A stretch of 36,886 bases of DNA from JAWXCM01 sp034408745 (GCA_034408745.1 JAWXCM010000283.1:1-36886); one strand, 5' to 3'; counted from the first letter of the stretch, positions 25,997-36,886 are shown. The notes: generated from the letters alone by a model not told the origin. Program-made: numbers and translations.

Positions 25997-27264
25997 CCCA
26001 CTCTCTCCTCATAGTTCCCCGCCACCAAAAACGGAGGCGGCCGAAACGCGGGCACCTCGAAATGCTTCGCCAGCACCATCTCCACGACGCCGATTACACC
26101 CGCCGCCTCGGTCACCGACGCATAGCGGATCGTCACCTGAGACTGCGATTCGCGCAGCGCCTGACGCCGCACCACGCCTTCCACCTGCTGCAGCAAATTC
26201 TCACCAGCCACACGAAGCCGCGCATCCAAAACGATCAGTCCGGGATTAAATAAATTCACCAGATTCGCCAGCCCGAGCCCCAGATACCGGGCGATTTCCG
26301 CCACAACATTACTGGCCGCCTTGTCCCCGTCACTCGCCGCTGCAAACACCATCCACCCGCTGATCCGCGATACATCGCCCCCGGCCATCTCCAGCACGTC
26401 AGTCCGGGCACCCTCGTGAATTACCTGCCGTATCCGAGCCTCCACAGCGCGCAATCCCGCCACCGCCTCCAGGCATCCGAAACTCCCGCACGCGCAAACA
26501 GGCCCGCCAACCGACACAGCCGTATGCCCAAACTCACCTGCAGCCGAGCCCTGTCCATAAAGCAGCCGGCCATCCACATAAAGACCCGCGCCGATCCCGC
26601 TGCCGTAGTCGATATAAATCATGCTGTCCGGCGGCCGTTCTACAGCCTTGCATTCATGCTCCGCAACAGCCTTCGCGCGTGTGCGCGCTTCAACCAGCAC
26701 CGGCACGCGAAACTGGCGCGCGAAGATCTCCCGCAGCGCCACATCTTTCCAGAACGGGATCATAGACGAGGTGACCGTCACTCCACGCTGACTGTCCACC
26801 AGCCCGGGATCTGCCACGCCAATCCCGATCAAATCGCGACGCCGAACCCCCGCCTCCCTCAGCGCACGCCGCGTCAGCGACACCAACTGATCCACGAGTC
26901 CGGCTACACCGCCGTTCAGCCGTACCGGCTCAGTCACGCAGTGCCGAATCCGTGGATGCAAGTCCGTCACACCCGCGGTAACAGACTCATCGTCGAACTC
27001 GATCCCAACCACGGAGCCGAACCCCTCGTTGAGCTGCAACAAGACGCCTTTGCGTCCCAGCGCGCTGGCTTCGACACCTGCTTCGGCCAGCCGTCCTTCA
27101 GCCAGCAGCTCCCGAACCAGCGTCGACAGCGCACTCAGCCGAATATCCGTCAGCTCATGAATCCGCGCGCGCGACACCGGCCCGAAACGGCGCACCACCG
27201 CCTCAATGACGTGCCGGTCACGTTCCACTTTGCCTTGCACCTGCTTGAGCACTCTCCCTAACAC
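25993..27264 (-). CDS. ROK-family transcriptional regulator
   Basis: Sugar-responsive regulator of up to 423 residues. An N-terminal winged-helix region (RRFGPVSRARIHELTDIRLSALSTLVRELLAEGRL) precedes a ROK kinase-like domain. The zinc/ROK signature GEFGHT...GPVCACGSFGCLEAVAG is complete, and IYIDYGSGIGAGLYVDG is the typical phosphate-loop-like segment. NagC- and XylR-type members respond to amino sugars or xylose. The start is unsure: the GTG at 27264 gives the full frame but lacks a ribosome binding site and overlaps a candidate -10; in-frame GTGs at 27240 and 27228 still keep the whole DNA-binding domain. It is the first gene of a four-gene coupled operon and is divergent from the permease gene, whose shared control region holds a palindrome. 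Confidence 0.92.
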   Translation of the reverse strand: MLGRVLKQVQGKVERDRHVIEAVVRRFGPVSRARIHELTDIRLSALSTLVRELLAEGRLAEAGVEASALGRKGVLLQLNEGFGSVVGIEFDDESVTAGVTDLHPRIRHCVTEPVRLNGGVAGLVDQLVSLTRRALREAGVRRRDLIGIGVADPGLVDSQRGVTVTSSMIPFWKDVALREIFARQFRVPVLVEARTRAKAVAEHECKAVERPPDSMIYIDYGSGIGAGLYVDGRLLYGQGSAAGEFGHTAVSVGGPVCACGSFGCLEAVAGLRAVEARIRQVIHEGARTDVLEMAGGDVSRISGWMVFAAASDGDKAASNVVAEIARYLGLGLANLVNLFNPGLIVLDARLRVAGENLLQQVEGVVRRQALRESQSQVTIRYASVTEAAGVIGVVEMVLAKHFEVPAFRPPPFLVAGNYEERVG

Positions 27265-27283
27265 TAACGCTGGACTTGCGCAG

Positions 27284-27348
27284 GGTCAATACATTCTTTC
27301 TGAAAACAGAAAAAACTGCTTGACGCTCGCAGCTTTTCCACTTACGCT
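27284..27348. promoter_or_regulatory. Divergent promoters flanking a candidate ROK operator
   Basis: An inverted repeat TTTCTG-AAAA-CAGAAA (27297-27312) lies between two -35-like elements. On the plus strand TTGACG (27320-27325) is followed after 17 bases by TACGCT (27343-27348), facing the permease. On the minus strand TTGACC (27289-27284) is followed after 17 bases by TAGTGT (27266-27261), facing the ROK gene. Both -35 centres are exactly 18 bases from the palindrome centre. The -10 matches are weak (three of six). ROK operators are AT-rich inverted repeats, so autoregulation plus control of the permease-hexosaminidase operon is likely. Confidence 0.55.
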
Positions 27349-27375
27349 GAATCAAACCTTTCACGACTACAAACG

Positions 27376-28716
27376 ATGAGCGAGTCCCCTCCGAAACTTC
27401 GCCGCGTGCTGAGCCTGTGGGACCTGATCCTGTACGGCATCGTTCTCGTTCAACCCATCGCGCCCATCCCACTTTTCGGACTCGCGCAGCAGCTCTCGAA
27501 CGGACACGCCGCAGCCACCATCCTGCTCGCAATGACTGCAATGGTGCTCACAGCCGTCAGCTACGGCCGCATGGCCGCGCTCTACCCGTCCGCCGGTTCC
27601 GCCTACACCTATGTCAGCCTGAGCCTCAACCGGCAGTGGGGATTCCTCACCGGATGGGCCATGTTCCTCGACTACCTGCTGGTCCCGCTCATCTGCACCA
27701 TCTATGGCGCCGTCACCTTGAATCGACTCATGCCCGCCATCCCGTACGTCGCGTGGGTAATTCTGTTTTCGTCAGGAATGACCGCCATCAACATTGGCGG
27801 CATCCGCTTCACCACGCGAGCCAGCATGGTTCTCTGCATCGTCATGACAGCCGTTACCCTGGCCTTCCTTTACCTCGCGACCACGCATCTGCTGGGCATC
27901 GGCGGCATAGCGGCGCTGGTCTCCACGCGGCCGTTCTACAACCCAGAGACCTTCTCCTGGCCAACCATCCTGACCGCGACCTCGGTAGCCGCCCTCACCT
28001 ACGGAGGCTTCGACGGAGTCACGACACTGGCCGAAGAAGTGCGCAACCCGCGACGCAACGTGATGCTCGCGGCTGTCATCGTCGTGCTCTTCACTGGAGT
28101 CTTCGGCGGTCTGCAGGTCTACCTTGCGCAACTCGTCCGGCCCGACCCCACATACGCCAACGTGGAGACCGCGTTTCTCGACGTAAGCCGCATGGTTGCA
28201 GGCGACTGGCTCTTTCACGCCATGGCACTCATCCTCGTAGTTGGCAGCCTCGGCTCCGGCCTCACTGCGCAAACCGGTGTGGCCCGGCTACTCTATGGAA
28301 TGGCTCGAGGCGGATCGTTGCCCGGCTTCTTCGCGCATCTCGACGCGCGCACCGCGTCGCCCTCATGGAACATCCTGCTGGTGGGCGTGCTCTCCTGCGC
28401 CGGAGCCCTCATCCTCAACTACGAGCGCTCTGCCGAACTCATCAACTTCGGTGCCTTCCTCGCCTTCATGGGCGTGAACGCGGCGGTCATCCGCCACTCC
28501 TTCAGGACAGGCTTCACTGAGTCCGGCTTCAGGCGAATCTCGGGTGTCGCACTGCCGCTCTTCGGATTCCTGTTCTGTCTGTCCATCTGGCTCAATCTTT
28601 CCGTTCCCGCAAAGATTGCGGGTGGTGTGTGGTTCGCCGCCGGATACATCTTTCACCTCATCCAAACCCGCCGCCGAGGCGGCGCCGAACCGACCTTCGA
28701 TTTCGCCAACACGTAA
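27376..28716 (+). CDS. APC-superfamily permease
   Basis: Inner-membrane transporter of 446 residues with about twelve hydrophobic segments. The first helix region RVLSLWDLILYGIVLVQPIAPIP and later YGRMAALYPSAGSAYTYVS and AALTYGGFDGVTTLAEEVRNPRRN are hallmark stretches of the amino-acid/polyamine/organocation superfamily. It would bring in an amino acid, amine or related compound by proton or sodium coupling. Its position under a ROK-type control region and directly before a hexosaminidase gene (four-base gap) suggests an amine or amino-sugar-derived substrate, which is inference. The -10 candidate TACGCT leaves a leader of roughly 20 bases. Confidence 0.9.
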   Translation: MSESPPKLRRVLSLWDLILYGIVLVQPIAPIPLFGLAQQLSNGHAAATILLAMTAMVLTAVSYGRMAALYPSAGSAYTYVSLSLNRQWGFLTGWAMFLDYLLVPLICTIYGAVTLNRLMPAIPYVAWVILFSSGMTAINIGGIRFTTRASMVLCIVMTAVTLAFLYLATTHLLGIGGIAALVSTRPFYNPETFSWPTILTATSVAALTYGGFDGVTTLAEEVRNPRRNVMLAAVIVVLFTGVFGGLQVYLAQLVRPDPTYANVETAFLDVSRMVAGDWLFHAMALILVVGSLGSGLTAQTGVARLLYGMARGGSLPGFFAHLDARTASPSWNILLVGVLSCAGALILNYERSAELINFGAFLAFMGVNAAVIRHSFRTGFTESGFRRISGVALPLFGFLFCLSIWLNLSVPAKIAGGVWFAAGYIFHLIQTRRRGGAEPTFDFANT

Positions 28717-28720
28717 AGCT

Positions 28721-30727
28721 ATGCTGAGTCGCCTCGTCCTACTCGCTTTCTCCGTCGCTGCCGCTTCTGCGCAGCCCGTGCTGATGCCGCTCCCCGCATC
28801 TCTGCAGACCGGAACCGGAGCCCTCCCAATCGACGGGTCCTTCCGCATCCAGTACGTGAAGCGCCCGGCCCCGCGGCTCGACCGTGCAGGGCGCCGCTTC
28901 CTCGAGCAGCTCACCAAAGAAACAGCCATCCCTCTGAACACGCCCCCCGGCAAACCCACGCTGTTCATCGATTGCGCCCAAACCACTGACCGGCCACTCG
29001 ACAAGCTGGGCGACCCCGAAGCCTACCGTCTCGAAATCACCACCACGCAGGCGCGCCTCACCTCAGCAACCATCCTCGGCACCATGCGAGGTCTCCAGAC
29101 CTTCCTCCAACTGGTCGAGCCGTCGACGAAAGGCTTTGCCGCGCCCGCCGTCACCATCGACGACAGCCCCCGTTACCCATGGCGCGGTCTCCTCATCGAC
29201 GTCACCAGCCATTTCATGCCGGTCCCGGTGATCCTCCGCACCCTCGACACCATGGAAGCCGTCAAGCTCAACGTCTTCCACTGGCACCTCACCGACGACC
29301 AGGGCTTCCGCGTCGAAAGCAAGCTCTTCCCAAAACTCCACCAGCTCGGCACGGAGAACGGCGAGTACTATTCGCAGGACGAGATCCGCCGCATCATCTC
29401 CTACGCCCGCGACCGCGGCATCCGCATCATCCCTGAGTTCGACATGCCCGGCCACTGCGCCACCTGGCTCATCGGCTACCCCGAACTCGCCAGCGCTCCA
29501 GGCCCGTACAGCATCATCCACACCTTCGGCATCTACGACCCCACGCTTGACGCCACCAACGAAGCGGTCTACGCATTCATCGACAAACTCATGGGTGAGA
29601 TGACAACGCTGTTTCCCGATGAGTACTTACACATCGGTGGAGACGAGGTCACTTACAAGCATTGGCAGGCGAACCCGAAGATCCAGGCCTTCATCAAACA
29701 GCGGAACCTCGTCGACGAGAAGGGACTGCAGGCGTACTTCAATCGCCGCGTGCTCGAAATACTGCGGAAACACAACAGAAAAGTGGCCGGTTGGGACGAG
29801 ATCCTGCACCAGAAGCTGCCCAAAGACATCATGGTGCAGTCCTGGCAAAATCACACCTCGCTCGCCGCGGCCGCGAAGGAAGGTTACAAGACACTCCTGT
29901 CCTTCGGTTACTATCTCGACCACCTCAATCTGACGTCCACTTACTATCACGTCGACCCGCTCGGCGGCCCCGCATCGTCACTTACTCCTGAAGAAGCCAG
30001 GAACGTGCTCGGCGGTGAAGCCTGCATGTGGACGGAGTTCATCAGCCCCCTCACCATCGACTCCCGCATGTGGCCCAAATCCGCCGCCGTCGCCGAGCGC
30101 CTGTGGTCCCCAGCCGCCCTGACCACCAGCACCGAGTCCATGTATCAGCGCCTCGACCGCATCACGCACCGGCTCGATTATCGAGGCGCCACACACAACA
30201 CCAACTACGACGCGATGCTTCGTCGGATAGCGCCAACAGCACCGATCGAAACCATGCGCACCCTCGCCGACGCACTCGACCCGCAAGGCATCGAAGTGCG
30301 CGAACTCTTCCAGAAGTACGCGCAGGACACACAACTCAACCGCATGGTCGACGCCGCCAGAGGTGACAGCCGCATGATTCGCGACGTCGAATCTCTAATG
30401 GGGCGCTACGTCGCGCAACCCAGCCCAGCCCTGACAGACCAGATCCGCGCCGAACTGCAGAAGTGGTACAACGTCCATCAAACTCTGATGCCGCTCTACC
30501 AGTCCAGCTACCTGCTGAACGAGGCGCAACCTCTGGCATCCGACCTGCAGCAGATCGCAAACATCGGCTTCGAGGCCATCAGCCGCATGCAGACGCCGCA
30601 GCCCAACAACAGCACCTGGGCGCGCGAAAGGCTCATCACCCTCGACACCATGGCGAAGCCGAAACTGGAAGTGATCAACGCCGCAACAAGACCCGTGCGA
30701 CTGCTGGTCGAGGCCCTTCAGAAATAA
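28721..30727 (+). CDS. GH20 beta-N-acetylhexosaminidase, exported
   Basis: Retaining exo-hexosaminidase of 668 residues that removes terminal GlcNAc or GalNAc by substrate-assisted catalysis. A signal peptide (about 1-17, ending ASAQ) precedes the GH20b domain (about 20-150) and the TIM barrel starting at PRYPWRGLLIDVTSHF. FHWHLTDDQGFR (186-197), PEFDMPGH (238-245) and the catalytic pair D308-E309 in HIGGDEVTYKHW are all present. A helical C-terminal region of about 150 residues follows. The start is the ATG four bases after the permease stop; the open frame extends upstream inside the permease gene but is not used. The stop is directly adjacent to the stop of the convergent TonB receptor gene, with no base between. 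Confidence 0.96.
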   Translation: MLSRLVLLAFSVAAASAQPVLMPLPASLQTGTGALPIDGSFRIQYVKRPAPRLDRAGRRFLEQLTKETAIPLNTPPGKPTLFIDCAQTTDRPLDKLGDPEAYRLEITTTQARLTSATILGTMRGLQTFLQLVEPSTKGFAAPAVTIDDSPRYPWRGLLIDVTSHFMPVPVILRTLDTMEAVKLNVFHWHLTDDQGFRVESKLFPKLHQLGTENGEYYSQDEIRRIISYARDRGIRIIPEFDMPGHCATWLIGYPELASAPGPYSIIHTFGIYDPTLDATNEAVYAFIDKLMGEMTTLFPDEYLHIGGDEVTYKHWQANPKIQAFIKQRNLVDEKGLQAYFNRRVLEILRKHNRKVAGWDEILHQKLPKDIMVQSWQNHTSLAAAAKEGYKTLLSFGYYLDHLNLTSTYYHVDPLGGPASSLTPEEARNVLGGEACMWTEFISPLTIDSRMWPKSAAVAERLWSPAALTTSTESMYQRLDRITHRLDYRGATHNTNYDAMLRRIAPTAPIETMRTLADALDPQGIEVRELFQKYAQDTQLNRMVDAARGDSRMIRDVESLMGRYVAQPSPALTDQIRAELQKWYNVHQTLMPLYQSSYLLNEAQPLASDLQQIANIGFEAISRMQTPQPNNSTWARERLITLDTMAKPKLEVINAATRPVRLLVEALQK

Positions 30728-32935
30728 TCAGAACTCGAGCAGGAATCCGGCCGACGGCAGGATGGGAAACATGGTTCCAAAGGAGTGCCGTACGCGACGC
30801 GTCCGTGCGTCGTATCCCAGAAACTCCTCAGCCCGGACATTCTCCCGATTCCAGATATTCAGCACTTCCCCGAACAGCGTCCAACGCACCCGGTTGCGCT
30901 GAAACGTCTTATTCACACGAAAATCCATTCGCTGGTAATCCGGCATTCGAAACGTATTTCGAACCGTAGTCAGGAATAGATCCTGTCGAGTCCCGGTGAA
31001 ATAACCCGGTACCGGAAGACCCGAACCGAACACATACCGCGCGCTTACATTCAAGGTCGGGCGCAGCCGCCACGACCCGTAGGCCTGGACACCATGCCTC
31101 GGATCCATATCCGCGTCGAACTCCCGCATCCGGGCCCGCCCGTACGAGTACGCAATCCAGCCCGTCAGTCCATTGGCCGTGCGCCGCTGAAGGAACACCT
31201 CCACGCCACGCCCATACCCACGCTGCGCGTTCTGATACGGCGCATCCGCGCGCCCATTCACCAGCACCGAACCAACCAGACGCGGCTCAAACAACGGTCG
31301 CCAAATCACGTCCCGGTCGAGCCGCTGGTACACCTCCACCCTCAACCGAGTCCGCTCATCAATCCGCTGCTCCAGCGTCGCCTGCATCGTAGTGGCGCGC
31401 TGCGGCAGCAGCGAATCGCGCCCGAACAACGAGCGCATGACTCGCAGTTCCGGGTATTGCACCGACTGTCCCCACGCCACGCGCAGCCCAGTCGAGCCGG
31501 TCAGTTGCACACCCGCCGAAGCATACGGCGAGAACGCGCTCACGCCCGTAACGCTGTGCGAATCCCAGCGCCCGCCCGCAGCCGCCGATACCCGCCCGTT
31601 CCACCACGTCTTCGACGCCTGCCCATACGCACCCGGCCGTACCGCCGTCCCCCGGAAAGCATCCAGCGGCCGCACCACAACAGGAACAAACACGTACTGA
31701 TACTGATACCCGTCGTCCCGGAGCCGCCTTACCGACGCGCCAAACTCCACCAAACCCGAACCGCGCAGCCCCCACGAGCCGTCCGTGGTCCCGATCCACT
31801 CGCCATAGCCCGATGCACCAAGTGGCGACTCTTCCTTATTCCGGTTCAAAGTCCGCTCACGCATAAACGCAGCGCGCGTCGTTATCACAAACGAGTCCCC
31901 GGCCGTCGACCGCAGCGCCACCGACCCCACCGTTGCGTGATAATTCGCGGTAATTAACGCATTAAATCCAGATCGCGGGATGGCGTCCGTGCGGTCGAGC
32001 GCCGAATATCCGTCGAACCCGCTTACCAGAAGCGTATGCCGCCGGCTCAGGTTAATGGACCCGCGTCCCTGGAAATCATTAAATCCAAACGCCAGCGAAG
32101 AATTGCGGTCACTCTCAATGGCCCCGATCAGGTACTGCAGATAGCTCTTGCGAGCCGCCACAATCCACGAGCCTACATCCGCGATCGGCCCCTCACTCAC
32201 CCACGACGCGTTCGACATACTTGCACTCACCGCGTTGTGCCAGCGGTCTCGAGCCCCGTCACGAAGCCGCGTCTCAATCGCTCCGCCCGTTCGATCGGAA
32301 AACTGCGGAGGAATCGCGCCCGCGTACAGATTCAGGCTTTCCAGCATGTCGCCCTGAACCATCGTCAGCGACCCGCTGGTCGAATCGCCCTGGACCGCAT
32401 GAAAGGGCGCGTGCAGCAGCAGCCCGTCCAGATAAAATCCAACCCGCGTATAGTCCGCGCCGCGCAGCGAAATCTGGCTCTTGAAATCATCGTTCGACGT
32501 GACACCGGGCATTGCCTGCACGGCCCGAAGCGGATCGTCGGACAGCACGCTCGCCAGATTCTTCAACTCACTCCCGGCCAGTGACTTCGCGCCTTGAGCC
32601 TCGACAGCGAACACCCCCGCCTTCACCTCAACCGATTCGTCATGCCGCAGCGTCGAAGGCTGCAGCGCGACGGTGAAGACCGAGTCGACAGCCCCGTGCT
32701 CAAAGGACTGTCGAGCCACCCGGTAATTCACCGTCGAAACCACCAGCGTGTACGACCCCGCAGCCACATCACCAAGCCCGAACTCGCCCGCCGAGTCGGT
32801 AACAACGCGCCGCCCGGCGACCTCGACAGCCGCCTGCGACAAGCCCTCGCCAGTGACAGCGTCCGTCACTCGGCCACGCACCTCCGCGCACCACGAAAGG
32901 GCCGAACACACCAACGCTAAAGCGACAGCCCTCAT
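30728..32935 (-). CDS. TonB-dependent receptor with carboxypeptidase-regulatory-like domain
   Basis: Outer-membrane receptor of 735 residues. A signal peptide (about 1-16) leads to a carboxypeptidase-regulatory-like beta-sandwich (EVRGRVTDAVTGEGLSQAAVEV, about 18-90). The plug domain (about 115-220) contains DDPLRAVQAMPGV and the RGADYTRVGFYLDGLLL segment, and is followed by the beta-barrel. The protein ends in SAGFLLEF with a terminal Phe, as outer-membrane proteins do. No clear TonB box was found. It would import an oligosaccharide or other ligand using proton-motive force. The ATG overlaps the stop of the DUF4214 gene by four bases (ATGA), so the two are coupled, which suggests that the secreted partner presents or binds the imported ligand. 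Confidence 0.93.
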   Translation of the reverse strand: MRAVALALVCSALSWCAEVRGRVTDAVTGEGLSQAAVEVAGRRVVTDSAGEFGLGDVAAGSYTLVVSTVNYRVARQSFEHGAVDSVFTVALQPSTLRHDESVEVKAGVFAVEAQGAKSLAGSELKNLASVLSDDPLRAVQAMPGVTSNDDFKSQISLRGADYTRVGFYLDGLLLHAPFHAVQGDSTSGSLTMVQGDMLESLNLYAGAIPPQFSDRTGGAIETRLRDGARDRWHNAVSASMSNASWVSEGPIADVGSWIVAARKSYLQYLIGAIESDRNSSLAFGFNDFQGRGSINLSRRHTLLVSGFDGYSALDRTDAIPRSGFNALITANYHATVGSVALRSTAGDSFVITTRAAFMRERTLNRNKEESPLGASGYGEWIGTTDGSWGLRGSGLVEFGASVRRLRDDGYQYQYVFVPVVVRPLDAFRGTAVRPGAYGQASKTWWNGRVSAAAGGRWDSHSVTGVSAFSPYASAGVQLTGSTGLRVAWGQSVQYPELRVMRSLFGRDSLLPQRATTMQATLEQRIDERTRLRVEVYQRLDRDVIWRPLFEPRLVGSVLVNGRADAPYQNAQRGYGRGVEVFLQRRTANGLTGWIAYSYGRARMREFDADMDPRHGVQAYGSWRLRPTLNVSARYVFGSGLPVPGYFTGTRQDLFLTTVRNTFRMPDYQRMDFRVNKTFQRNRVRWTLFGEVLNIWNRENVRAEEFLGYDARTRRVRHSFGTMFPILPSAGFLLEF

Positions 32936-34686
32936 TGCAATCCCAGGCCAAACTCAGGAGAATTCACGAACGCCGCAACCACATCGCGCAGGGGCGTCGA
33001 CTGCAACACATTCGCCCACCCGGCCTTCTCCGACTCGGACCCGTCCCGACCTAAAACCGCGGCATACAACAAAAATGCCGTCAGCCGCCGATTCGAGCCC
33101 AACTGAAATTCCTGCGATTTCAAAATCGAATACGCGAAATCGGTACGCGAAAGGGAGACATCGAGTAATGCCGCCTGAGACTGTATCTCGAAATCGGCCG
33201 GTTCCCGTCCCAGTGCGCACCGGTAAATCGTCTTCACAAAGTCCACTTTGCTGACGCCGCCATACAACAACCCCGCTTCCGGCGTGCCAAAGAAATTGGT
33301 CACCAACTGCCGTTGAGACACCGCGCCGCTCGACAAGACAGACCGTTGCAGCAACCAGCCCTTATATTCCGGATCGCGGCACAGCAGCCCGAGATACAAA
33401 CCCGCCGCAAACCGCCCCGCCTCCTGGAATTCCGGCGTCGAAAAGAAATTCGTAGTTAAATCCGCCACCGATGTCCCCTGGTGCAGCGCTTTCACCACGT
33501 GGAAATCACGCTCCTCATCGGCAGGAACACGGCCCAGGATACCGATGTAAAGCCTCCACACCGTCCGTTGGTCCAACGTTCCCGGAGCTCCAGGCTGCTG
33601 GATTTCCCATGCCCTCGGACCCACATAGCCGCGAAACACGCGCCAGTTCGGAGACCAGTTCGGCTCCACCGTAAAGTCGACCGTGCCAGGCCCATTTCCG
33701 CTCGGAGGCAGAGCACGGACTTCCGCAGGCAAGGTCCCAAAGGACCACGCACCCGGCTGGTCGACCTTGAGCGTCGGCACATGCATCCCCGCCGCAGGCA
33801 CCTGTGTCAGATTCCACCCGGACGAACCGAAGCCAGTCGTCGTCGAAGGAATAAATTCAAACGAACTGATCACCATTTCCTGGACAGCAGGTGTGGAACC
33901 GCCCAGATACGGGTAAAGATTCAGCCGGACCCTCTCGTCGTTCGTCATCGGCACGCCAGCGCCCGCCACCATAAACGTCGTCCCAGGCGTGTCAAACAGC
34001 GCCTGATCCGCGTCTTCACTCCACGTGAACATCCCGAGCACTGCGTTCGGATGCATAAAAGCAAATGGAGTCTCCACCCTGAACCGGTACGTCCCGTAGC
34101 CCAGAAGCTTCTTCAGTATCACCTCAGATGAGCAGTTGGCGGCGATCTTCATATGCAATTTGCCGGCACTATCGACCACCGAGTTGCTCTCACAAAAGAT
34201 GCTCGGTCCGGGGCCGACCGCAACCCCGCGGCTGTCCTTAACTGCCCAGTCGTACCCGCTGAATCGCACCGTTTTTGCGTAGAGCGCTGCCCGCGTGACC
34301 GTGAGCTCCGCATATGGCTGCCAGACCGTATTCGGGGGGATGCTCTCGCTGAAATTGGCACAATCCGCGGGTCCTTCACGCACCAGCCGCAGGTTGAACT
34401 TCGTCGCCCTGTGTGTCGACGGAATCGTGAACGGAGGTCTAAACGGGTAACAGAGAAACCCTGACTTATTCATCGTCAGCCAGCCGCTGTCCGGAATAAA
34501 GGCGTGCACCATCACTCTGGAATTCACCGGCGCATTTTCCACCGAGACACTTAGGGAGCCCGCGATAACAGTCGGATCCCAGTCCAGTGACGTCACCACG
34601 ATCTTCGGACTCTGCCCAGAAACCGCGCTGAAACAAACCAGGGCAAGCGCAACAGCGCGGCCGGCCCAGGCCAATGAGAGATCCAT
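32932..34686 (-). CDS. Secreted GH16-like lectin-fold protein with four DUF4214-type repeats
   Basis: Exported protein of 584 residues with a signal peptide (about 1-24). Residues about 145-290 resemble the jelly-roll of GH16 glucanase-type proteins: SSEVILKKLLGYGTYRFRVET and NAVLGMFTWSEDAD are close to family text. The catalytic E-x-D-x-x-E strand is not visible after that point (the frame reads ALFDTPGTTFMV), so it is probably a binding module and not an enzyme. Residues 371-584 hold four DUF4214-like units, centred on YIGILGR, YLGLLCR, YRCALGR and YAAVLGR, each followed by a F/S-x-x-F phrase such as NFFSTPEF or FVNSPEF. DUF4214 is common in secreted surface proteins. AGGG precedes the ATG closely. 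It is coupled to the TonB receptor. Confidence 0.72.
   Translation of the reverse strand: MDLSLAWAGRAVALALVCFSAVSGQSPKIVVTSLDWDPTVIAGSLSVSVENAPVNSRVMVHAFIPDSGWLTMNKSGFLCYPFRPPFTIPSTHRATKFNLRLVREGPADCANFSESIPPNTVWQPYAELTVTRAALYAKTVRFSGYDWAVKDSRGVAVGPGPSIFCESNSVVDSAGKLHMKIAANCSSEVILKKLLGYGTYRFRVETPFAFMHPNAVLGMFTWSEDADQALFDTPGTTFMVAGAGVPMTNDERVRLNLYPYLGGSTPAVQEMVISSFEFIPSTTTGFGSSGWNLTQVPAAGMHVPTLKVDQPGAWSFGTLPAEVRALPPSGNGPGTVDFTVEPNWSPNWRVFRGYVGPRAWEIQQPGAPGTLDQRTVWRLYIGILGRVPADEERDFHVVKALHQGTSVADLTTNFFSTPEFQEAGRFAAGLYLGLLCRDPEYKGWLLQRSVLSSGAVSQRQLVTNFFGTPEAGLLYGGVSKVDFVKTIYRCALGREPADFEIQSQAALLDVSLSRTDFAYSILKSQEFQLGSNRRLTAFLLYAAVLGRDGSESEKAGWANVLQSTPLRDVVAAFVNSPEFGLGLQ
32935..33576 (-). repeat. 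Four degenerate DUF4214-type protein repeats
   Basis: The C-terminal 214 residues of the preceding protein hold four diverged units at residues near 380, 431, 488 and 541, giving a period of 51-57 residues. Each has an aromatic-x(3)-LGR-like core, about 30 polar or helical residues, and an F-x(2)-S/T-P-E-F-like end. They are protein-level repeats; nucleotide identity is low on inspection. Confidence 0.65.
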
Positions 34687-34751
34687 TCCCTACCAACCTA
34701 CCGCGTTTTCGGTATCCCGCCGAGCGCTCGTGGGAAACTGGAACTATCCGA

Positions 34752-36886
<2,135 letters not shown>

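Overview
The window looks like a chromosomal segment of an Acidobacteriota bacterium, most likely of the Solibacter/Bryobacter group. This is an inference from gene content: a high-GC genome, a DUF1549/DUF1553 + DUF1501 gene pair, a TonB receptor with an N-terminal carboxypeptidase-regulatory-like domain, a PEP-CTERM protein, Cys-type sulfatases, and many twin-arginine (Tat) signal peptides. No rRNA, tRNA or CRISPR array was seen. Coding density is very high and no gene-free gap exceeds about 170 bases.

Layout. (1) Positions 1-110: probable end of an IS630-type insertion sequence abutting the first gene. (2) 113-4752, minus: aldo/keto-reductase-like protein, PEP-CTERM protein, sulfatase, D-aminoacylase-like amidohydrolase, with overlapping junctions. 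(3) 4798-8592, plus: GH95 alpha-L-fucosidase and a second, divergent sulfatase. (4) 8759-15497, minus: DUF1549/DUF1553 protein, DUF1501 protein, PhoD-like phosphatase, peroxiredoxin. (5) 15521-17591: NHL protein resembling peptidyl-hydroxyglycine alpha-amidating lyase, and a convergent class V aminotransferase. (6) 17621-21369, plus: sialate O-acetylesterase-type esterase, aldose 1-epimerase, GH5-like glycosidase. (7) 21465-27264, minus: ROK regulator, DegT-type sugar aminotransferase, secreted propeller plus helical-domain protein, HGSNAT-like membrane acetyltransferase, all tightly coupled. (8) 27376-30727, plus, divergent from the ROK gene: APC permease and GH20 beta-N-acetylhexosaminidase. 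(9) 30728-34686, minus: GH16-like fold protein with four DUF4214-type repeats, then a TonB-dependent receptor. (10) 34752 to the end: 5' part of alaS.

How it fits together (inference): most genes read as an extracytoplasmic glycan-processing region aimed at sulfated, fucosylated, O-acetylated and amino-sugar-containing polymers. Fucosidase, hexosaminidase, sulfatases and esterase would trim the glycan; the TonB receptor and the permease would import products; the mutarotase would feed sugars onward. The ROK-controlled block at 21.5-30.7 kb is the most coherent and least described unit. A 6+6 inverted repeat sits exactly midway between two divergent -35-like elements, and the genes on either side combine hexosaminidase, transporter, sugar aminotransferase and a transmembrane acetyltransferase of the family that N-acetylates glucosamine. 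alaS is an ordinary housekeeping gene at the edge.
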